NCBI GenBank assembly: GCA_013368315.1
Contig: JAACJM010000114.1
Span: 204,231-268,230 of the forward strand
From: Tetrapyrgos nigripes
Lineage: Eukaryota > Basidiomycota > Agaricomycetes > Agaricales > Campanellaceae
DNA length: 64,000 nucleotides
Direction: 5' to 3'
Each line of letters opens with the position of its first letter. Within the stretch, counting starts at the first letter, position 1. The notes below the pieces were generated by a model. It made no database searches. It worked only from the letters and a program-made list of their open reading frames with translations, and was not told the origin of the DNA. Made by a program: the position numbers and the translations under genes. Shown piece by piece: positions 23,432-34,450 of this stretch.

Positions 23432-24974
23432 ATGTCTCCTGCTCTGGACTACTATACCGTCGTAGAAGAAGCCAATGCACGGGCTCAGGCTGCTGCCGCC
23501 CAGGCTATGATCCCTGAACCCATGTCGGCTCCTCCCGTAGAAGATGTATACTACAACGCCCGACTGGACCCTAAGAACTTTTTGGAAGGTCCTTTGTCGG
23601 ATAATCCCGCTACTAGACTTCGTCAGATGCTTGCTCGCCCAGGAATTGTCGTAAGTTTTATCTCAATAATGCACTCGCAGAGGCACTCATCACTATTCTT
23701 CAGATTGCACCGGGTATTTGTGATGGCATCAGTGCTAGATGTGCACTCGAGGCTGGATTTAATTGTCTCTACCAGAGGTGAGGATTTCGACATCTCGAGA
23801 AGATAGCACAAAATTGACTCAATAACCTTCACCTTTCTCCACTTCTAATTTGCCAGTGGTGCCGCCACCACTGCTTCCAGACTCGGAGGACCCGATTTGG
23901 CTATTGCCACTTTGAATGATTTCGTCCAGGTGAGTGCGGTATGGAGACTTCTTTGGCTATGTACTAACGCTTTCTAGGCTGGTGCCATGGTCTCAAGTCT
24001 CAACCCTTCCGTTCCCGTCATCGCTGACGCAGATACTGGGTAAGATAACTTGCTTTCCACTTGAAGCCCCTTGCTCACACTGTGACCTTTATCAGGTTTG
24101 GTGGACCAGCAATGGTCGCGCGTACTGTTCGTCAATACGACAAAGCCGGTATCGCTGCCTTGCATATCGAGGACCAAGTCCAGACCAAACGTTGCGGGCA
24201 TTTGATGGGAAAGCAAGTCGTTTCCAGAGACGAATTTTTGCAACGAATTCGTGCGGCTGTCCTTGCTCGTGATTCGATTCCTGGAGGGTCTGATTTCGTG
24301 ATCATTGGACGGACTGATTCGGCACAGGTGAGGATCCATTTCTTAAGAGAGTTGGAGCAGACTTGAATAGTCTTGACCATAGGTGCTTGGAATGGAGGAG
24401 GCTTGGATTCGTTTAAAACTGGCAGCGGCTGCAGGAGCTGATGTCTGCTTTATTGAGGGCGTTAAGTCGAAGGAGCTTCTGGTCGAGACCGTTAACCGAC
24501 TCGCTCCCACACCCGTATGTTTGTCTCTCTTCGTCTCCTTCCTGCTATTTCTGATGGGCCTGAACGCAGGTCTTGTGCAATGTCATTAGCGGAGGGCTGA
24601 CACCTGCCTTCACCAGCTGGGAGGCCGAAGAAATGGGTGCTAAAATCATCAGTAAGTTTTGCATTTCAATCCAACTGTGTTGAACTCACATGGCGAATAT
24701 CATTTCTCGAATCATTCTGCAGTTTTCTCATTGGTGTCATGTGTGGCCATGGTCCACGCGGTACGGGCTGCAATGCAATCGCTGAAGAAGACCGGAACAG
24801 ATTTCCAATCTGCGCAAGGCATGGATCCCAAGCAGTTCTTCCAGGTTATGGGTGGGTGGCAGTCGAATTTAATCTCACTGATAAGCAGGAGCTCACGTGG
24901 TTGTATATACAGGTCTGGACGAGGTTGTAGATTTCGACGCTGCCGCCGGTGGAAAGGCATTCCAGCAGATTTAA
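23432..24974 (+). CDS. Isocitrate lyase/PEP mutase superfamily enzyme, copy B
   Basis: Tandem paralogue of copy A with the same order of motifs: PKNFLEGPLSDNPATRLRQM, IAPGICDGISARCALEAGF, SGAATTASRLGGPDLAIATL, DADTGFGGPAMVARTVRQY, IEDQVQTKRCGHLMGK with the catalytic Cys, DFVIIGRTDSAQ, GADVCFIEGVKSKELLVE, and the C-terminus KAFQQI (stop TAA 24,972-24,974). The start MSPALDYYTVVEEANARAQA gives an N-terminal extension of about 40 residues rich in Ala and Gln. Relative to copy A, position ARTDA is GRTDS and the active-site flap reads SGGLTPAFT. The TATA box and cleaner leader suggest higher expression than copy A; that is inference. Function is a carbon-carbon lyase of 2-hydroxy or 2-oxo dicarboxylates, possibly linked to oxalate or propionate metabolism. 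Confidence 0.86.
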
Positions 24975-25263
24975 TGTTATTTAGATACTGTACATGTTTT
25001 CTCTTGTTTTTTTTTGTATACCAATGGGCCACTTCTAGAGTTATTGTGGGTAAACTAGAATTATTGTGAATAAACGTCTTTGTACGATTTCGGACGAATG
25101 TTCTGGGTGGGAGGGTTATTTCGGTAATTGTGCCGGGTGATCAAATAAGCAGCCACACCTTCCACTACGCGCCATCCGTCCACTGTCTTGCTTAGCTCGC
25201 CGTTCCACTTGCTGGATACCCCTCTAAATCGCAGCCCCTTCTCCTGCCGCCCATCTTCTAGCA

Positions 25264-26985
25264 ATGGTTCGAGCAAGTAGCGCGGATGAGGTGAGCAACT
25301 CCAAGGGATTCGTCCCGTTTCCGTATTAGCCCCGCCACCCGAGTAATCTTTCTTCATTTCAGTCCCCGGGCAAGAAGGAATCAACCTTGAGCAAGAAGAA
25401 GGCGGTAGAGAAGAAAAAAACAAGCGTAGCAGGGGTCTGGCCATGCAAGATGAACGGTTGCAACAAGCAGTTTGCCCGGGAAGCTGATTTGAAGAGGCAT
25501 CAGCGGACAACCAAGGTGCATTCCATGCCCGGGTTGTGAGTGGATATTGTATCTCTCCTCAGTGCAATATGCCCTTATGTGTCTCATCTCTTCTCAGTGC
25601 TTGTCCGCAATGTGATGCAACCTTTACTCGAGTGAGTAATACTATTGCCTTTTTCATCAGGAGGGGTTCATGATTGTGAGTCAGACGGATGCGTTGAGGA
25701 GACATCAAAAATCGAGGTGTGTCGCGAGTGATTCAGACCGTAAAACGCGAAACTGAGATTTCAAACAGGCACAATGGTGTCATTATCGAGCCGATGGACC
25801 AAGACAAGAAAGAGAGTGAAGAAGGTCAATCATCTCGAAGCAGCAGCGAAGCTCCTTCGCCTTCAAAGAAAGGGAAGGCACCAGCAAAGATATCAGCACT
25901 CGCTCAGACTGTCCAGGGAAAACCGGGTGCATCTGGACCTGCCACTGGTCATACAAGTTACTACCGACAACATACTGCAAACATGAGTCGTGCGTATCCA
26001 TACTCTTCTTCATTAACACACCCTCTAATGCGGCTTCTGTGTTTAGCATATGTTCCTACCCGCTTGACAGCAGCACAGTATGTACCATACCCTTTCGCCA
26101 CCATCCTTATCTCACTTCCTTTACAAGATGGTCCAATCATCAATGGCCGGATGGACGTCCTCCTCCGCCAATGGGCAGCATGGCAGTCTTTTACATCCCA
26201 CCTTCTGCCCCGACACCGCATCATCCCAGTGATAGCGCGTCTGTGGCGTCGCCACCCCCGGCCTCGGCATCATCTTCCCATACACAAGTCTCCTCCCACA
26301 CTACTGAGGACAATGCCGAACCTTCAGGTTCAGTCTCTAACCGTTCTGCGAGGGCTAGTCCAACGCTCGCTTCAGGTCCTCCAACTGAAGATAATGGCAG
26401 GAAGGGCACACCAGTCCCTGCTCCTCCTCCAGAGCCTCCATCTCTTCCCGAGCCACCTTTTCACAATCGACCTAAGAACGAATCTAAGAAGCAATCCCCC
26501 CCACCCGAACCACCCGAACAAACAGCTTCACCGGATCCAAGTATAGCTATGTTCACAAAAGTTCTCGGCATGGATATCATGCGAAATGGGATACAGCGCG
26601 TTCTTGAGACGGCTAAGGCCAGAGATGAAACAGCAGGATCACATTCTCCAGTTGAAGAGGTGAAAGAAATGAAAAAGTCTCCAGAATCTCTGGTTGAAGA
26701 TCGATCAAGACCGCCACTTCAACCATCCATTCCCGAGCATGGATATGGTTCTCCAATGGAGCGTCCTCAGCCACTGGAACATATGCTGACGGAGGATGGA
26801 GAACCGATGTTGAACCCAGGTTTGGCTGTTTCCCACTCAACCTTCTCCATTCAAATTTAATTCGTTCTTGATTCTTTGCAGCCGAACTATTAACACAGGT
26901 TGACTGCGTCGCCTTTTGCGGTTCCGAGTCGTTATCTGACACTTAGAAATTACAGGAATCTCTCGCCTCTCCAGAGCCCTCATGA
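25264..26985 (+). CDS. C2H2 zinc-finger protein, probable transcription factor
   Basis: The N-terminal half has a Lys-rich stretch (KKESTLSKKKAVEKKKTS, likely nuclear import) and two C2H2 fingers. The first is CKMNGCNKQFAREADLKRHQ with a wide TTKVH end; the second is CPQCDATFTRTDALRRHQ followed by KSRH. The fingers are split by short introns. The rest is low-complexity and acidic/proline-rich (EPPSLPEPPFHNRP, KKQSPPPEPPEQTA). An intron at about 26,079-26,128 brings the Pro-rich frame in phase. The final intron and stop are uncertain: splicing at about 26,898-26,955 gives ESLASPEPS and a stop at 26,983-26,985, while reading through stops at 26,946. Two fingers near the N-terminus with a long disordered tail suggest a DNA-binding regulator; targets are unknown. 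Confidence 0.75.
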
Positions 26986-28046
26986 CGGCATCAAGGCGTT
27001 GTACATCCTCGTGTGGTCGGCTGTGATCATTGTCGTTCATTTTCCTTGGTCTTTTGTATATGTTGTCTACACTCTTTCACCTCTTTTTCGATTTCATTTG
27101 TACTTATCATAGACACTATCTGGGCGCGAAGTTTAGATGCCGTGTTTCGACAAATTCATGATATTTGTTTCCCTACAAACTTTTCTCTTTTTCTGCCATT
27201 CATTTCTGGGTTCTTGAGTGTTTTTTCTTCTTCGGGCCTATATCTCGACCCGTTTATCTCTTCACGCATTTTCGCCTTTTTACTGCGTTGACGCTTCCGC
27301 AACGAGCTGAATCAAAATTCGCCCTACTTTATTGTGAGTCCTTGATATCCTGCCCCAGTTTATACCAGGACCTGACGCAGTCAAGTACATAGGGTATTAA
27401 TTCCCAAAGGCCATTGTACAATATACATAAGGTGATTCGGATCGTCAATTTTGTATCCATTCTTCACAATACCAAACCAAGCCCCCATTTTTTCTCCTAC
27501 TTTACAAGCCTGCTTTGTCTCTTTCCCATGAAGGAGATCTCGGGACTGGACGATATTGCATTGGACGTGAGATGACACACCACAACACGACATGGGGCTC
27601 GAGCTCAGACAGAACGTCGGCCCCGGATACAGCTCTAGTCGGTTTTGCCCGTTCTATCTAGGATTTGGGCGCGTCAGGCAAGCTGCTGTCGCTATGCAGA
27701 GTGGTGGATGGCGATGGGTGGCGCTAGAGGTCGAGATGGGCCCGCACATCTCTTTTAAATGTGGCAAACTTCGCGTGGACGATTCGAATAAAATGTAGAC
27801 GGCCAATTTTTTTTTATCCCAGGGGTCTTGTTAGGACCCTAGACGAGATTGTATTATTATACCTTTTACTGTACATAACTTTTCTTTCGTCGTGGAGAAG
27901 ACGTTCTGGGTACATAGAGTAACCTCGAGTTTACTCTGGGTGGGATGATAAGATCGATCCTTATAAGCTTTTTACGTTTACCTGAGGCCTAACTCTCTTA
28001 CCTTTACCTCCACCAACTTGACGCGTTTTTTTCCCATCTACTAGAC
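26986..28046. other. Intergenic region
   Basis: About 1.06 kb between the zinc-finger gene and adenosine kinase. A T-rich part (27,000-27,300) is likely 3' UTR. TTATAAGC at 27,961-27,968 lies about 85 bp before the kinase start and may be its TATA element. The 68-codon plus frame at 27,592-27,798 shows no family features. Confidence 0.45.
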
Positions 28047-29368
28047 ATGTCGACCTACTCCCTTTTCTGCATGGGTAACCCCTTGCTCGACATGCAAGTC
28101 AGGGATGGAGAGGCCCTTCTTCAAAAGTACGACCTCAAGGCGAACGATGCTATTCTTGCTGAGGAAAAGCACGCTCCGATGTAAGTGAAGATCTGTCCTT
28201 TCAGGTAATGATGTATAGTGTATCTGACAAGACCAAACCAGCTACGATGAGCTCGTGAAGAACTACGAAGTCACCTACGTCGCTGGAGGTGCTTCTCAAA
28301 ATGCTGCTCGTGGTGCTGCCGTATGTCCTTAGCACGTTTATCCTGTGATCAATTCTAATCATACACCGACGATAGTACATCCTTCCCCCGAAATCAGTCG
28401 TGTACACTGGATGTGTAGGTGACGATAGTCTCGCCGAACAACTCAAGGCCGCCAACAAACGCGAAGGTTTGGATGAAGTCTACCAAGTAAAGAAGGGTGA
28501 AAAGACCGGTGCTTGTGCGGTTGTTATCACTGGTCATCATCGGTAAGTTGTACTTCTATGGCCCGAATCCTTTGGCAATAATACTTGCAATGCCAGTTCC
28601 CTCGTCACCACCCTCCGAGTGGCCGAAAAATTCGACAAATCCCATCTCTCCAGTCCCGAAGTCGCTCCCTTAATTGAAGGCGCCAAGGCCTTCTACGTCG
28701 AGGGATACTTCTTGACACATGGTACCGAGTCTGCTTTGGAAGTCAGCCAGAAAGCCTCTACGGCCTCGAAGGTGTGTTGTCAAACTTGACGGCAACTTTT
28801 TTAAAATCATCTGAATACATGCGACCAGGTGTTTGCTCTCAACTTTTCCGCTCCCTTCATTCCCCAATTCTTTGGTACCCAGCTCGGTCAGATCCTATCC
28901 CATACCGACATTGTCATCGCCAACGAAGCCGAAGCTGAAGCATGGGCTAATGCTAATGGTCTTTCCAACCCCACCGATCTCCCTGCCGTGGCTAAAGCTA
29001 TCGCACTGAAACCCAAATCCAATGCTTCTCGTTCTCGTATCGTCGTCATCACCCATGGCGCCGAGTCGACCGTTGTCGTCAATGGCGCGGAGCCTGACGC
29101 ACCCAAGATCTATCCCGTGCATGCATTGACTGATGATCAAATCGTAGACACCAACGGGGCTGGTGATGCCTTTGCTGGTGGTTTCATGGGTGCTTGGGTT
29201 GCTGGCAAATCTTTGGATGAGTGTGTCGAGGCTGGTCATAAGATGGGTTCTATGTGTGTTCAGCAAGTACGTGCTTTTCTGTTCCAAATACCTCCAGACT
29301 TATTCTAATGTCAACAAAATTTGCAGGTTGGCCCCCAGTTCAAATGGCCCAAGGTCAACATCCTTTGA
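28047..29368 (+). CDS. ADO1: Adenosine kinase
   Basis: Phosphorylates adenosine to AMP, mainly to clear adenosine released by S-adenosylhomocysteine hydrolase in the methyl cycle; cytosolic PfkB-family kinase. The first exon reads MSTYSLFCMGNPLLDMQVRD, followed by VAGGASQNAARGAA (substrate-side glycine motif), YTGCVGDDSLAEQLKAANKR, GAKAFYVEGYFLTHGTESAL, VFALNFSAPFIPQFFG, VIANEAEAEAWANANG, and the PfkB signature IVDTNGAGDAFAGGFMGAWV with the catalytic Asp of DTNGAGD. The last exon ends VGPQFKWPKVNIL, stop TGA 29,366-29,368. Length (about 340 residues) and exon layout fit the family, and no defect was seen. Confidence 0.95.
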
Positions 29369-29807
29369 AGAAAGCAAACTGTTATTGATGAAGCATAATC
29401 TGTAAATTAGTCAAACACACAACGTTCAACCTGTAGCGATATTTTCCCGAGTTACTTTCAACAGTGGCTCCATTGTCAAGTACTGTACACACTAGAGTTG
29501 CATACCAATCACTTTTCATCTCAAACTTTCTTTCGTCTCAGAAGAGGGAGCGGCACAGAGCTAGAAGGAAAAGGATCCATAATCACAGGTAGTACAACTG
29601 GCGAAGCTGTCAACAATGTCAAGGCCTCATAGACTCATATGTACAAACAGATAGTGTAATCTACTTTACTGTACCACAGTGATTTGAAACGGACCGTATC
29701 GCCGGCCCGTTAAAACTAGATGGTGAGCACGTGACATTCGTAAACAATGCACAACAGAAGTCTGTACGTGATCGCGTTAGGTGACCATTCGCGTTCATAC
29801 CTTCATC
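29369..29807. other. Intergenic region
   Basis: Between adenosine kinase and the FunK1 gene, both plus strand. AT-rich with no recognised gene or repeat. Confidence 0.5.
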
Positions 29808-32510
29808 ATGCACAACGGTGACAGCCCTATCAAGCAAAGACGAGCTGTAAAGGCCGACAATCCAAAAGAACTTGCACGTACGACCAAAAACATCCAGAGC
29901 TCTTCGTCCACCATGAATCTTGTACCACAATGCTTGACCCCAGTTTCTTCCGATATCATCGCCAACATTACTGCCAAAGTCGAGGTCTCTGTGAGGCAGG
30001 TGCAGGGAACTACTCAGAAGGATGGCTATGTCAACGCTGTTGGGCTGTTGAACAACATTGTCGAGGTTCTACGTGAGTTGTACATCACTCACTACTCTCC
30101 GAGCATCTATCTCACATTTCTACTTATTAGAGGCTCACTATAGCGCCGAGTACACCGCAGACAAGAGATTGGTTTTCATCGCCACGCCAAACACTTATCC
30201 TCGGCATCATCCCCGTCTCTATAAAGTCCGCCCCGACTTCGTTGCGTTGAAGCGCGCTGTTCACGAACAACTGCCAAACACTCCAGGCTGGCATCATTTG
30301 GATTCAGTTGGCGAATGGAAGCCGCAAGGGAAATTGACTGCCGAAGACTTCGACCAGGAGAGGGAGTATGTCGGATGTGCCATACAGGCTCGACCAGACA
30401 ATCCGAGTATGCTGGGAGTTATCATATGCCCTGGAGGCTATAGCTTAAGCTATGGTAGCCCTTGTAGATATGTGGTTACGGAACAGCTCAACTTCTCCAA
30501 CCTAGAACCATTCATTACACGTCCCTCTCTCCGCTATTGACTTCAGAGATCGGCAGAGGACCATCACTCTCCATGTTGGAGATGGCCTGGATAATGCTCC
30601 ACAATGGCGGCTCACTGACGAAGCATATGACGTTTCCGACTCCTTGTTCCAGCTGATCTTTGTCGGCAATCCCTTTTCCCGAATGACCACCGTTTTTTTG
30701 GAACAGAAGAAGGCGGGCTGGGTCATTCTCAAAGACTCGTACACAAATATTCATCACAACGATCGTGAAATGGAGCTTTTTGATCTATTGGGGGATGGAC
30801 CTCCTGGGTGGATGTCGCGACAGCTCCCCGTAAGGGACGATATCCCATTTCAGTCCTTACACGAGATGAAATTTGGAACTTCTTTCCTGCATCGCCAGAA
30901 ACATCGACTCGCTCAAAAGTCTACTGGAGATCCGTTTGAGAAATGTGAAACTCTATCCGAAGCAGTTGGAGTTATATACGATGCATTAGAAGGTGAGCAG
31001 TCTTTATTCAGATCGCATTTTTCTATGCTCATCATTTCGCAGCGAGTCGATGGGCCATAGAAAAGCGTCGAGTGTTCCATCGCGATATCAGCCCAGGGAA
31101 CATTCTGATTCATCCTCAGCCAGAGTCTAAACCTAAACCAGATTCGGGCGTCTGCTCTATACAGGGTGTGTATGAGGGGTACGTTTGTGAATGATTTCTT
31201 CTTGCCATTGACTCATCGTCGTCACAGCAATCCTGAAGCCGCGTCCCTCGCATTGCTATTTGATCTTGACAATGGCGTCACTCTACCTCCAACACACAAA
31301 TCACTAAAAGAGATGTACGACACTAGAAACAATGTTGACCCCGATATGAAGGCTCTTACGGTCAGCTCTTCACCTGCTGTTTTTTCTTATGCTCATAATA
31401 CTGTAGGGAACACCGATGTATATTGCTCGTGGTCCTTCGAGAGGGACCTATAGGGAATTAATAGAACGTCCCTTTATGTCTTTTCCGCAACTCCAAGCAG
31501 ACGTGGCCGAACGGTACAAGAAAGCGTATCCTAATGACGCCTTCCGGAAGCTGGAAGGACCGATCGGAGCCTACAACCGCGAGCTTTTGCAAGAGTGCAT
31601 TGACGAAGAAGCGCACACCGTACGACTCCTGCAACGGCCTTGGCATGACGCTGAATCTACCATGCTCGTATTTTTGATATTCCTACTCCGCTGCAGACCC
31701 AGAGGTTCAGCTGAGGAAACAAGCGGCAATCTGGAACTTTTCCAAGACATGTATCAAACCCTTAGGAAAACATCCATAGGTTCTGCGGTTGACCCTCGGG
31801 ATAGCTTGATTCTAGGCAAATGGGGACCGCTGGTCTCGAGCATGTGAAATCATCTGTCCAGTCTATGTGCTTGATGCTCAATTTCAACTCCGAATTTTTG
31901 GTCCCGGCTCCAGATGTGAATCCTGAGCTCGTTTTGCATGAGATTTTTCAGCGGCAACTCTTCCAACTTTACTGCCAACTCAAAGATGATAAACCTGGAG
32001 AGCCTGGGGATGTCATACTTGACACGTCCTCTTTCCATCCCTTATATAAAGACGAGCGACGCAAGACACCTGTCTGGGCTGTGGATCATATAAGCTCTAG
32101 TCACTGTCCCACTAATCCGCAATCGTTGTTCTTGAACCAATGTGGTAAGAGGGTCCATTTTGGAACGGAATGGTAAACTGATATGCTTTGTAGACGCTCC
32201 TGCACCCTCGAGAAGTAGTAAACGTTCCTTGCAGGCGAAAGCTAATGTAGATGGAGATGAGGGCGTGGAAGTTTCCGAGGAGCTGGACGAGGTGGATGAT
32301 GACGCCGACAGCCAGCGAGAATCCAAACGCCGCCGCATGCAGAACGGACAGTCTTCTCGGCCCTCGACCGCGGCGCAGTCAACAAATGTCCCTCTCCGAA
32401 GGCCTAAAATCAAAGATCAGATGAAGAAGCGCGGCAGTGCGACGAGACCCAGCCTCATTCATCGATCACAAGGAGTCATGATGAGGGGGAGGATGGGGGG
32501 AGTGACGTAG
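29808..32510 (+). pseudogene. FunK1-type fungal protein kinase, frame-disrupted
   Basis: FunK1 kinases are a large family expanded in mushrooms, with unknown targets. The N-terminal region (MHNGDSPIKQRRAVKADNPK; QARPDNPSMLGVIICPGGYS; NLEPFI) and the kinase core are present. The core has RRVFHRDISPGNILIHPQPE (catalytic loop), ALLFDLDNGV (metal-binding position, DLD) and GTPMYIARGPSRGTYRELIE. The tail is acidic then basic, with KRRRMQNGQSSR, and stops at 32,508-32,510. Two breaks are visible. Near 30,521-30,527 the frame moves from the one coding NLEPFIT to the one coding LSAIDFRDRQRTITLHVGD, with no intron that fits. At the G4 run 31,822-31,825 the frame moves from ILGKWG to TAGLEHVKSSVQSMCLML. 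Each could be a sequencing error in a base run, so the gene may be intact in the organism. Confidence 0.72.
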
Positions 32511-32616
32511 CCGGGATCTGGAAGTTCTGATGACCCGACGGTCCCAAAAGAGTTGGAACTTAAGCGAGTACTGAAGAGCTTTCTTGCGGGCATGACCCTT
32601 TAGGCTTTGAGGGAAG

Positions 32617-33158
32617 AAGGCCCAAGGGGTACCCAGAACCTTAATACCTGACATCACCTTGGGGGGAGGGGGGGGTGTAGGGGTCCTTATGACCCAAAGT
32701 GACATGCTATGTAATAAGCACTTGGATGACCTGTAAGAGCCTTCCATTCAGTACAAGACTTGCTAAAAGCATAAAATGAAGACAAAAACAGCATCTAGGC
32801 TCATTCTGTTAGCTGAGAAACCAAATCTAGAAGGAGGCTGGACCGTTCCATTGCAACCATGTGACTTGTACTGCATGACATCATGGCAGTAAGTGTAAGA
32901 AAAATGCAGGTCAGCATATGTACAATCTAAATAGGGACAAAAGAGCATGTATACACACTTTTAGTGCAGTAAAATATGAGTCAAAAGAGCGTTGATGATG
33001 GGGTTGGGGAGATGAGGTAAGCTTATGTAACTTTTGCTTACATACTACCTTCCATAAAAGGAAGGAGAGGGGGGAGGGGGGGGGAGGGGGTCAGGCCTTA
33101 TGACCGAAAATGAAGGTGATGTCCGGCAGTAAGAAAGTGGGTACCCCTTGAGAAGGCC
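32617..33158. mobile_element. Probable non-autonomous element with inverted ends and G-tracts
   Basis: The left arm (32,617-32,660) and right arm (33,113-33,158) are inverted relatives of one another. Both contain AAGGGGTACCC when read inward, and a CATCACCTT segment about 20 nt further in. Inside, two G-rich tracts on the plus strand (about 32,661-32,685 and 33,068-33,090) are each followed by a CTTATGACC motif, so there is a direct repeat as well. No coding sequence or target duplication was recognised. Confidence 0.45.
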
Positions 33159-34157
33159 TGGTCACGGTTTTAGCCAGTCGAATGCGACATGTTATCTTGC
33201 TTTCGCTGTCTTTGCTTTGTGTACATACATTAGATTTGTAGCTTTAGCAATACCTTAACGAGCGCGTTCAGCGTTCATACGATTGTGTTTACGATGTAGC
33301 TGTACTTTATTGCGAGCAACTTCTTCCCGTGTAGCCAGTCGGGTTTTGTTTGCATCTATTTGTCATTTCTGGATCAGCAGTTTTGGGTCGGGTCGCCGCC
33401 GTCGTAGACGGCGAGCAGCTCGTTCATTTCTCTTTCTATCCTTCTACGACTCGCTGTATATCTATAGCTACTCTTTATCTATGCTCTTGGAATTTCACTG
33501 GTCCGAAAACCTCAAGATTTGGTCGGTTTGAGCTTTTTCCCTATGCTCTGGATAGACGGTTGCAGGGACCATGCTGCAGTTATAGGTGCGTCGTCTTTTA
33601 CTTTTTGCAACTACCCTCACTCACAACGCCCAGTCCTCAGTGCTCCCCGCCATACCTTCCGCTGTCAAAATTGTTCAGTCCACTTCCTCGTGACACCGAG
33701 TCTTCTCGGGGCCAAACCACTCATATCCGATTGTTACCGCTCCGTACCTCGTGAACAGAGACGCGCCTCTAGCCTTTACATTCACATACCAACGCGTCGA
33801 CAATGTGTTCATACTGCACCGAAAATCGTCCCCGAAAGGCCAATTTCATTGATAGATACGGTACTACATAATGCATTCTCCTTCTGCTTCAACTTGATTT
33901 GACTCGGCGCGCCACAGGCGCGCTTTTATCTAAATAATGTTCAGATGTAGAACATAACATGAACCTATGCTACTCGGAATGCGGAGCGAGCAAGACGGGC
34001 CGTGTATGGTGCATATATCTCTCCGCAAAACGGAAACAGCGGAGCAACAGCGATGACGCACGGGGGCGAATCCCCAGCGGGAGGAGGGCTCTTGAGCTAG
34101 GAATGCTTGCGAAGCGAGCTATCCGCCGGCGAAAGGCCCGAATCCCTAGCTGGTACT
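33159..34157. other. Gene-free region with small hairpins
   Basis: No gene recognised. It contains a GC hairpin at about 33,905-33,923 (GGCGCGCC, short loop, GGCGCGC then T-run) and several short self-complementary motifs between 34,020 and 34,140, such as CTCCGCAAAACGG facing CAGCGGAG. These look like remnants of short dispersed repeats. Confidence 0.4.
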
Positions 34158-34288
34158 CACGCCGAAAAGACAAAAATATCCGCTCGACGGATAGATCACA
34201 TCACTACTACTGATATAAGATATATCTGTAAAAAAGTGTGTTTCTGTATGCCTTTCTGCCGAGCGGATATTTTTGTATTTTCGGCGTG
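34158..34288. mobile_element. 131-bp MITE with 29-bp terminal inverted repeats
   Basis: The left end (34,158-34,186) and the reverse complement of the right end (34,260-34,288) differ at one of 29 positions. Both begin CACGCCGAAAA and end TATCCGCTCG. The 73-bp interior is AT-rich with no frame. Flanks show only a weak TACT/CTAG similarity, so the target duplication is unclear. Confidence 0.8.
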
Positions 34289-34450
34289 ACTAGTAGTCAG
34301 TATGTATATGTCAGACCGTTCATATATGTAAGTGCTACTGTTCATCGAGGCCCCTGCCAGAGCAGCTGAGCACAGGCTAGTCACCACAGAAACCGAAGCA
34401 CACGATACAGTCGCAGAATCATTTGGGTATAGTCATTTACAAAGGTCCAG

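Noticed and set aside
27592..27798. Plus-strand frame starting MGLELRQNVGPGYSS
   Set aside because: Lies in the adenosine kinase upstream region, no homology and no conserved motif.
31833..31861. 29-nt GT-AG intron in FunK1
   Set aside because: Too short for a spliceosomal intron in this genome; a lost base in the G4 run at 31,822-31,825 explains the frame better.
34020..34145. tRNA-like hairpins with GCGAATCCCC
   Set aside because: No cloverleaf, no paired acceptor stem and no A/B box pair could be drawn.
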